This document shows, in pieces, positions 35,113 through 41,091 of a stretch of 41,091 bases of DNA. Both the position numbers and the translations under genes were made by a program. The notes under the pieces are model-generated. The model saw nothing but the letters and a program-made list of their open reading frames with translations, searched no databases and had not been told where the DNA came from. The stretch spans positions 1-41,091 of IMG/VR virus record IMGVR_UViG_3300037068_000062; one strand, 5' to 3'. The stretch's first letter is position 1; every line of letters starts with the position of its first letter. This stretch comes from a virus.

Positions 35113-37976
35113 CAGTTTGATCCATACATTGAACAAACGCCGCCGAAGGTGTTCGTTGTTGAGCGCAGCCGCGCGCCGGTCAGTGCAGCGTTACTTCCAG
35201 TCCAAGAACTGCCGGCATCATAGCTATAGATAAAGCCGTCTGTGTTGTAGGTATAGTCCAACGCCCACTTTGTTTTCTTGGGGGCCGCAGTCCCCGCTGG
35301 ATAATCTATCGTGATGTCAAGAGACCCATACCCGGTTGTGCCAGCAAGAGCGTATGAGCCACCCAAAAGATCAGTCGCGGTCGAAGTCCCGACGGCGCCG
35401 CTGTTTGATGCGGACCCCCCAGCCCATAACCCAGCTACCGAATAAGAGCTGGCCTGCCACGTGCTGCCGCCGGTCTCGACCTCAACCACAAATCCCGTGC
35501 CGGCGGCTGAGGGCAAAATGCCGACGCATTTAAGCTGCAATGAATTGTAGCTGCCGGCCGGGAAGTCCGCGCCGGCAAAGGTTAGCACCGAGTCAACGCC
35601 CGAGACGGCGGTCTTGGTCACGATGGCCCCGCCGACATTCGGCTGGCAGCCAACGACGCCGCCGTTGTTGTACAGGTTTTGCCCCGAGGGGCAGGTGCCG
35701 GTCACGGTTGTTGTGCCCGCAGCAACATCAGTCGCCGCACCGCCGATCGCGGTAATGACACCGGCCGATGCCGTGATCGTTGAGCCGTCCACCTTGACGC
35801 AGCCTGGAACCGATGATGAGGCTTGGGCACAGGCGGGCGCTGAGTCGGCGCGCGCATAAAAAAGCGAGGTGCCGTTGGTCGCAGTCGATGCGCCGACTGT
35901 TCCTGTCGGGTTAGCTGGCGTCGGCCCATTAACCGCAGCGCCTCCAGGGAAAGTTCCGGCACGGTCCTCGGGCTGCCACAACCGCACGCCCGAGACACCA
36001 TCGCCGTTATATTGCACGTTGCCTTGCTGTGGATCGTATAGGCCGATTGTCTGATTGGTCGCGCTATCGCTATTCAGCTTGTAGGTCATATAATAGCGCG
36101 TCCAACCAAGGTTGCTCTGCTGCACCCCCGCGGCAAGAAGTGTCGCGCTCAGAACATTAATACGGAAAAGCGAGCCATCGGAGGCTATCGCCACTTCAAC
36201 GTATTGCCCAGCAAGCGGCCCGTTCACGGCGAGGTCCACATAGCGGGTCGAGCCCGCCCCAAGCGGTGCGCCGTAGACGCTTATCGTGCGCACGCCGTTG
36301 GCGAACGTGTTGCTCTGCGTGATCCTATGCAGAGCATTTACCGTCGAGTCCTCGACCAGCGTCGTCGCCGCCGAGGCAGCGCCGCTTGCGTTGGTGCCGG
36401 TCCCCGTCGTGAATGTCGCTTGCGCCGCCGTCCAGCCGCTCGTCATCCCCGAGCCGCCAGTCAACCCATTAGGGTTGGGTTGGGTGAATGTAACGCTGTT
36501 GCCGAACTGGATGTTGCCGCCGGCCAGGACCGTGGCGTCCACCGTGTCGAAAGTCTCGGCCACACTCGATAGAGTCGGCGGGTTCAGGTATTGCGCCCCC
36601 CAATTTATCGTCGAGCCGCCCGTCGTCGGGTCTTGAACAAAGGTCATGCGGAACTTTTGGCCGATCCCGATGCCGAGTTGCTGCGGTCCCGGCAATGTGC
36701 AGCCCGCGCTCACACACGATGACGCCAGCAGAGGGGCGATAATGTTCGTGTATCCCGACAGATCGGGCTCGCTAAAGGTTGTGCTCGTCAGGGTCAAGCC
36801 GAAGGGACTGGTTGTCTGACCGCCGGTCAGCGGCGTCGATTGTGGCGCCAGGATATCGCGGGTGTAGTCGTCAACGTACCACGTGGCGGCAGCGGGCGGA
36901 GCGGCTTGAATCGTACATCCAACACAGCTGCCGCCAGCAGCTACCTTAAAGACACCGAGATCGCCGCCCTCAGCGTCCACTCCCGCTATGGTTACGTTGG
37001 TGTTGGTTCCAGAAAACTCGACGTTGGCGGATGGGACGCCGGTATGGGTCGCGGAGTCCCAGGTGTGCCACCGGCCGCCCGAGATCGAAACGTTCCTCAC
37101 GCCAGTAAGAGAGATGCAGGCTGTCGTCTTATCACATAGATTCCCCGTCATGCTTAAATCTTCGACGCCATTCAGGACGATGCCGGGGTAGAAATCCTCC
37201 ATTCTATTGCCGTCGATATGCGCCGTTACAAAGCTAGAATGCACATATATCGAACCAGAAGTGCAGAGCCCCATGACGTTATCTCGGATGATAAAATCCG
37301 AAACGAAGCCGCTGTTGGCGTAGTCGCCGCGATAGCAGTAGCCGCCCGGCTGATAGATGGCAGTGTCGTGCAGCCACATAAACTGCGAGTAAATGCCCGT
37401 CGGCCCAGGAAAGGCGCTGTCCGAAAAATTATCGACGCCATGATGCGAGCAATTCGTCAGCATCATGTGACTGACTTCGGGGGCGACAACATTAAATGCC
37501 GTGATGCAGCTCTCGGTCCCGCCGCCAACGCGATTTCCGTAGATTGCGAAATCCTTGAGGACGCTGTGATCCTGCATAGCGAAGAAGCCGGCGGGCTGCC
37601 CGTTCGGTTGCGTCGGGAAGGTGCAGGCGGTGGTGCAGTGAACGGCAACTGTCGCGAAGCTTATGTCGGCGACGCCGCTGCCCGGATTGACGAAGTTTCC
37701 CGGCCCGGCGATGACGTGTTCGGACGGAACCGTTATCTGAGACCGCACGTCAAAGGCGTTATTTGATAACGTCGGCTGCAGCCAGACATTGCGGTTGTTG
37801 GTCGTCGCGGCCTGGATCGCCGCCGTGTCGTCGCCGCCCGAGGGCGTCAGAACAAAGTAGCTAGACGTAACATTGATCGGAGGCCCGTAGGTCTTGGGCC
37901 ACGGGGCCGCGATCTGCGCTACCGCGGCGCCGCACCAGGTTACCGCCAGTGCCAGCAGTAAGAGAAATCGGTTCAC
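35112..37976 (-). CDS. Exported tailspike-type beta-helix depolymerase (954 aa)
   Basis: GTG start at 37976 overlapping the upstream stop (TAGTG). Signal MNRFLLLLALAVTWCGAAVA-Q. Residues about 45-330 form a right-handed beta-helix of the pectate-lyase-3 type, opening with SGGDDTAAIQAA (the standard DDTxAIQ motif) and continuing with repeated N-x-x-I/M turns (FIIRDNVMG; AHIDGNRMED; LSMTGNLC). Middle regions are jelly-roll, carbohydrate-binding-like domains, and the last 200 residues are a fibre-type beta domain. Such proteins degrade host capsule or exopolysaccharide. A signal peptide on a tailspike is unexpected. Confidence 0.8.
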   Translation of the reverse strand: MNRFLLLLALAVTWCGAAVAQIAAPWPKTYGPPINVTSSYFVLTPSGGDDTAAIQAATTNNRNVWLQPTLSNNAFDVRSQITVPSEHVIAGPGNFVNPGSGVADISFATVAVHCTTACTFPTQPNGQPAGFFAMQDHSVLKDFAIYGNRVGGGTESCITAFNVVAPEVSHMMLTNCSHHGVDNFSDSAFPGPTGIYSQFMWLHDTAIYQPGGYCYRGDYANSGFVSDFIIRDNVMGLCTSGSIYVHSSFVTAHIDGNRMEDFYPGIVLNGVEDLSMTGNLCDKTTACISLTGVRNVSISGGRWHTWDSATHTGVPSANVEFSGTNTNVTIAGVDAEGGDLGVFKVAAGGSCVGCTIQAAPPAAATWYVDDYTRDILAPQSTPLTGGQTTSPFGLTLTSTTFSEPDLSGYTNIIAPLLASSCVSAGCTLPGPQQLGIGIGQKFRMTFVQDPTTGGSTINWGAQYLNPPTLSSVAETFDTVDATVLAGGNIQFGNSVTFTQPNPNGLTGGSGMTSGWTAAQATFTTGTGTNASGAASAATTLVEDSTVNALHRITQSNTFANGVRTISVYGAPLGAGSTRYVDLAVNGPLAGQYVEVAIASDGSLFRINVLSATLLAAGVQQSNLGWTRYYMTYKLNSDSATNQTIGLYDPQQGNVQYNGDGVSGVRLWQPEDRAGTFPGGAAVNGPTPANPTGTVGASTATNGTSLFYARADSAPACAQASSSVPGCVKVDGSTITASAGVITAIGGAATDVAAGTTTVTGTCPSGQNLYNNGGVVGCQPNVGGAIVTKTAVSGVDSVLTFAGADFPAGSYNSLQLKCVGILPSAAGTGFVVEVETGGSTWQASSYSVAGLWAGGSASNSGAVGTSTATDLLGGSYALAGTTGYGSLDITIDYPAGTAAPKKTKWALDYTYNTDGFIYSYDAGSSWTGSNAALTGARLRSTTNTFGGVCSMYGSN

Positions 37977-39439
37977 TACTTCGTGTCACAATGCGTGGTT
38001 GAGAGGCAGTACATCGCCACGCGCCCGCCCACTCCGACCGAGACAGCCGCGTTCGCCGATAAGCTATCGAAGGTGCCGCCCGACACCGGGTAAACCAGCA
38101 AGGTGTTGGCGCCGTTGTTGGCGACCATCTGCCGTTCTCCTAACACCGGCGTTTTCTGCAACACCCCCTGACCTGAGCCGACCGTCGATACTTCGGTCCA
38201 AACCGCCGTCAGTACCGTTGCGGTGCCCTGATTGGTGCCGGCAGCCGATATTCCGGTTGCGACCGTTGCGTTGCCGCCGCCCGTCGCCGCCTGGAAAGTT
38301 GGGGCCACCCCCGCGCCGTTGCTGGTCAGCACCTGCCCGGTCGTGCCGACACCCGTGTTGCCCAGCACTGATCCGGTATTGTTATAAAGCACCCCGTAAT
38401 TTGTGCCGGACGCAATCGCGGTAGTGCCAACCGTCAACCCACCGTCAACCAGCCCCCCTAAGCTGTCCCACACTGCAAGATGCGCATTTGTCTTGGATGC
38501 AGTCGAGGCCGAGACGACTTGCGCTGCCGAGCCGCCCGACCCAGACAGCGGTAGGCTGGAGCCGATCGTCGTTGCCCCGCTGGCAACCGCCACTTGACCG
38601 TTGGTCGTTCCGGTAATGCCGCTCCCGCCACCGCCGCCGGCCTGGAAGCTCGGGGCCACCCCCGCACCGTTGCTGGTCAGCACCTGCCCGGCAGTGCCGA
38701 CCCCGGTGTTGCCTAGCACCGAGCCGGTGTTGTTAAACAGAAGCCCGTAATTTGTGCCCGATGCGATGGAAGTCGTGCCGACCGTCAGGCCGCCGCCGCC
38801 CGCTGGCGTGCCGGTGACGACGATATTGCTCCCGTCGAGGCCGATATATCGCGTCGGCGTGCCCCCGCCGGTCGCCGTCAACAGGTTGTTCCGCGCGGTT
38901 GCCGCGTTAGCAACGTCGGAGAGATTGCTTGCCCGAGCAAGGAAGGTCGATGTGCTGTAGCCGCAATCAATCGCCGTGTTAAGTGTCCCGCCGGTGTTGT
39001 TCGAGCACAGAATGTTATTCGTCGTCGTCGCGCCCGAGCCCGTCATGTTACCTGAGCCGGCCGGCGAGCCGGTGACGGCATTGTTACCAGAGTCAAACCC
39101 CAGATAGCGCGTTGGCGAGCCGGCGGAGACCGTCCAAGCGCCGCTGCCTAGCGTGCCGCCGTTGATCGTCGGGCTGGTCAGGGTCTTACTCGCCAAAGTC
39201 TGCGCGGTCGTCAGGTCCGCCAGGGTATTGGCGGCGATGTATTCCGTGGCGCTATTCGGAAAGACCGTCGAGGCCGAGATCGCGGGGATGCGCAACCCAC
39301 TCCCATAAGGGGCCGTGGCCGTAGGACAGCCGTAGACATACGCCTCTAGCGTTACGCCACCGGACGGGCAGGCCGCGAAGGCAAGCGAGCCCCAAAGTGC
39401 GGCGATGCCAAAGCTGATAACGAATAACGATTGACGCAT
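37976..39439 (-). CDS. Exported tail-fibre protein with internal repeats (487 aa)
   Basis: ATG start at 39439 behind GGGGGAAC. A Sec signal (MRQSLFVISFGIAALWGSLA, cleavage near AFA-A) is followed by a Gly/Thr/Asn/Ser-rich fibre shaft. Two copies of a unit of about 50 residues (TVGTTSIASGTNYGLLFNNT, then GSVLGNTGVGTAGQVLTSNG) lie near residues 225-275 and 345-395; shorter units (PTRYLGFDSG; PTRYIGLDGS) repeat earlier. The C-terminal domain (residues 400-487) resembles phage fibre tips. The repeats match well-known GQVLTSNGAG units of large phage fibres. Codon choice matches the operon. Confidence 0.75.
   Translation of the reverse strand: MRQSLFVISFGIAALWGSLAFAACPSGGVTLEAYVYGCPTATAPYGSGLRIPAISASTVFPNSATEYIAANTLADLTTAQTLASKTLTSPTINGGTLGSGAWTVSAGSPTRYLGFDSGNNAVTGSPAGSGNMTGSGATTTNNILCSNNTGGTLNTAIDCGYSTSTFLARASNLSDVANAATARNNLLTATGGGTPTRYIGLDGSNIVVTGTPAGGGGLTVGTTSIASGTNYGLLFNNTGSVLGNTGVGTAGQVLTSNGAGVAPSFQAGGGGGSGITGTTNGQVAVASGATTIGSSLPLSGSGGSAAQVVSASTASKTNAHLAVWDSLGGLVDGGLTVGTTAIASGTNYGVLYNNTGSVLGNTGVGTTGQVLTSNGAGVAPTFQAATGGGNATVATGISAAGTNQGTATVLTAVWTEVSTVGSGQGVLQKTPVLGERQMVANNGANTLLVYPVSGGTFDSLSANAAVSVGVGGRVAMYCLSTTHCDTK
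38291..38440. repeat. Direct repeat copy 1 in fibre gene
   Basis: About 150 bp, closely similar to 38642-38791 (roughly 85 percent by eye), encoding a GTNYG...GQVLTSNGAG fibre unit. It is a likely substrate for recombination that changes fibre length. Confidence 0.75.
38642..38791. repeat. Direct repeat copy 2 in fibre gene
   Basis: Second copy of the 150-bp fibre repeat, about 200 bp from copy 1 in the same orientation and reading frame. Confidence 0.75.
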
Positions 39440-39503
39440 CTGTTCCCCCATCAACCGTTCACGACTTGCCCAAATGGGCTCATGAAGGGCAAGCTGCTGA
39501 TCC

Positions 39504-39995
39504 TCATAGAAATTCCCAAACGGTAAAGGGCGAGCCGTCCGTCGTGGAAATGGCCCACCACGCCTGGGTGTTTAGGAAATTGACCGCGACCCACGTGCCG
39601 GCCAGTATTGGCAAGCAGCCCGCCCCAAAGATCGCCGGGATGAGCGGATCGCCATTAACGTCAAGCGCCGGACAGATGTAGATCGGCGATCCAGCGCCAC
39701 CACCACCAGTGCCACCGCCGGTCAGGGGGCCGCCGCCACCCGTTATCGGGCCACCGCCGCCGGTCAGCACCGCTGATCCGCCACCGCCAGCCGTGGGGTC
39801 GCCGGGATTAATAAATATCAGGTGATGGCGCGGCCGAGCCGGGACGATCAGGGCTGGCGTTGAATCAACGGTTAGCGCGTAGGCGTACGGATCGCCAGAG
39901 AAACGCTGGTAGCTTTCAACATACTGCGCCAACGCATCTGGCTCCTCGCCCGCGGCACTCTTAGGCGCGCTAACATTGCACGCGAGCCGTGGCAA
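39504..39995 (-). CDS. Unknown protein with Gly-rich hinge (163 aa)
   Basis: The frame opens at a TTG at 39995; a TTG at 39932, behind GAGGAG, is an alternative start giving about 142 aa. Residues 20-65 are a mixed domain (ALAQYVESYQRFSGDPYAYA), then a strongly Gly-rich tract with repeated GGGGP units (about residues 68-100) and a C-terminal beta-rich segment with Trp and Cys (ILAGTWVAVNFLNTQAWWAI). No signal peptide is seen. Position between the polyvalent protein and the fibre genes suggests a virion connector. Function unknown. Confidence 0.6.
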   Translation of the reverse strand: MPRLACNVSAPKSAAGEEPDALAQYVESYQRFSGDPYAYALTVDSTPALIVPARPRHHLIFINPGDPTAGGGGSAVLTGGGGPITGGGGPLTGGGTGGGGAGSPIYICPALDVNGDPLIPAIFGAGCLPILAGTWVAVNFLNTQAWWAISTTDGSPFTVWEFL

Positions 39996-40007
39996 GGAAC
40001 TCGAGGT

Positions 40008-41091
40008 CTAGTGTGTGGTTGCCGGAGAACCCAAGGCGCGATCGATATTGGCTAAGGCGGCTTTACCCGCCTGCCCCAGCTCGATCATCCGGTAGTACAT
40101 CGTGTCAATCAACTGACGCTTATCAGAGGCCGTCATTTGCGGGTTCTGGTTGACCTCGCGAATTACTTTGTTGTGTTCTTGGATCGTCTTGGCAATGCCG
40201 TCGAGATTGACAAACATGCGCTGACCGCCGAGCGCTTGAATGCGCATCGCCGCGTTGGCGTCGCCCTCCTTGGCCTTTGCCAGCCATGTGTCGTAGTAGA
40301 CGCGATTGGACCGATAGGCATCTTCGAAGTCTTGGATCGACTGCGCGGTGGCGCTTGGATAGCGCACGACAAAGGCGCGGATCACGGGGATGTCAGCAAG
40401 GGTCGCTGTCGGCTGTACGGGGTCAGGCAGCACGCCGGCCTTGCGTAGCGCCTCATCGGCGATGTGCAGCGCGTAGGTGCCGAGCGTGCCGCTCCAGCCG
40501 CGCACGTAATTCTCGATCAGGACCGGACTTGACAGTGCGCGGGCAATCCCGCCCGCAACCGGGCTGTCGGCCGAGATGCTGGTATCGCGCAAGCCGGGAA
40601 ACGCCCCGACGATACGCCCCAGCGCCTTGGCGGCTTCGGTTGTGTACGGAAGATATTGATATTCCGGCAGCCACTTTTCCATCTGGTCGGGGATCAGCGT
40701 GCGGTTCGTAAAGGTGTCGCGGTTTGTCCATTGGTTGAGGATTGGCGACAACGCTGTGGGCACAAAGCTGGGGATCGCCACATCAGCAATCGATTTGCCC
40801 CAATGGCGGAACGCCTCTGGATTGTGAGCAGCGAAGGCTTCAAGGGTGCGCTCAAGGCCGGTGCCGAAGATCACGCCCATGCCCCACGGCTTGGGGATGC
40901 GGAAGATTGCGCCGTTGTTGACCTGTAGGCGATTGCCGAGCACGCGATAGGCGGACCCCGGCTGCGGCGGCCCATATTGTGCCGCTGGCCCAACATCTTC
41001 CCATTTATTGGTCATGACGATCCAGGTTAGGTCGCGCTGCCATTGGGGGATTTCGTGATAGCGCGGATCGTCATGTTGCGCCCACCACAGC
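40008..41091 (-). CDS. C-terminal part of a large polyvalent protein (LPD38-like), 5' cut by window edge
   Basis: The frame is open from 41091 with no start codon needed: the ATG at 41015 is internal, because residues before it (HDDPRYHEIPQWQRD, LTWIV) continue the domain. The sequence resembles LPD38, the large polyvalent protein associated domain found at the end of very large phage proteins, with FGTGLERTLEAF, SFVPTALSPILNQWTNRD, YLPYTTEAAKALGR and VLIENYVRGWSGTLGTYAL. These giant proteins may be injected with DNA and act in the host. At least 361 aa are visible here, ending in TTH. The full-length gene lies beyond the window. Confidence 0.8.
   Translation of the reverse strand, partial: LWWAQHDDPRYHEIPQWQRDLTWIVMTNKWEDVGPAAQYGPPQPGSAYRVLGNRLQVNNGAIFRIPKPWGMGVIFGTGLERTLEAFAAHNPEAFRHWGKSIADVAIPSFVPTALSPILNQWTNRDTFTNRTLIPDQMEKWLPEYQYLPYTTEAAKALGRIVGAFPGLRDTSISADSPVAGGIARALSSPVLIENYVRGWSGTLGTYALHIADEALRKAGVLPDPVQPTATLADIPVIRAFVVRYPSATAQSIQDFEDAYRSNRVYYDTWLAKAKEGDANAAMRIQALGGQRMFVNLDGIAKTIQEHNKVIREVNQNPQMTASDKRQLIDTMYYRMIELGQAGKAALANIDRALGSPATTH

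Noticed and set aside
38291-38791. CRISPR or insertion-sequence repeats
   Set aside because: The two units are in-frame parts of one fibre protein and only two copies exist.
1-41091. Integrase, attachment site or transposase
   Set aside because: No tyrosine or serine recombinase, transposase or long terminal repeats were recognised, so lysogeny cannot be claimed from this window.

Overview
The window is part of a tailed double-stranded DNA bacteriophage (or prophage) genome. The defining genes are a terminase small/large subunit pair, a RecT-type annealing protein, a RecA-fold replicative ATPase, a phage-type C5 cytosine methyltransferase, many translationally coupled small genes, and a long block of tail-fibre, tailspike and depolymerase-like genes. 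The DNA is GC-rich. Lipoproteins, Sec and Tat signal peptides and a PEP-CTERM-like tail all point to a Gram-negative host, probably proteobacterial and possibly alphaproteobacterial (inference). No integrase, tRNA, rRNA or CRISPR array was found. The minus-strand gene at each edge is cut by the window.

Layout. (1) 1-4.5 kb, minus strand: packaging genes. TerS and TerL are present, and TerL is interrupted in its Walker A region by a class 3 intein with a LAGLIDADG endonuclease. (2) 4.5-8.2 kb, mostly minus strand: small early-type genes (SpoVG-like protein, XRE and ribbon-helix-helix regulators, a degenerate secreted HNH-fold protein), with divergent promoters around 6.7 and 8.2 kb. (3) 8.3-9.6 kb, plus strand: three accessory genes, then a strongly structured intergenic stretch that ends in a terminator. 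(4) 9.8-14.4 kb, minus strand: replication and DNA metabolism (RepA-like ATPase, regulators, C5 methyltransferase, DUF1064 nuclease-like protein, Cro-like repressor). A candidate small RNA lies on the opposite strand at 12.97-13.07 kb. (5) 14.5-18.3 kb, plus strand: an operon from a TTGACA promoter with an overlapping palindromic operator, through small genes and a Gly/His repeat peptide, to an HNH homing endonuclease and RecT. (6) 18.3-19.4 kb, minus strand: a likely lysis cassette (holin-like protein, two small exported proteins). (7) 19.4-41.1 kb, minus strand: a largely coupled late operon that begins off-window in a large polyvalent protein (LPD38-like domain). It runs through seven large fibre, beta-helix, propeller or toroid proteins, then small membrane genes, a glycosyltransferase, a sedolisin protease, a CBM-collagen fibre protein and a PEP-CTERM-like protein.

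The most unusual feature is block 7. Nine tail-fibre, tailspike or surface-type proteins each begin with an export signal, one of them a twin-arginine signal and one also carrying a PEP-CTERM-like C-terminus. Most virion fibre proteins are cytoplasmic, so this looks like a phage-encoded secreted or cell-surface set of polysaccharide-acting proteins, accompanied by a glycosyltransferase and a sedolisin that lacks both propeptide and signal. Other notable items are the WCT class 3 intein with Pro1, a promoter-plus-leader module repeated at three loci (TTGAC[A/G], 38-40 nt, CACGGGAGAG), and the candidate antisense RNA.
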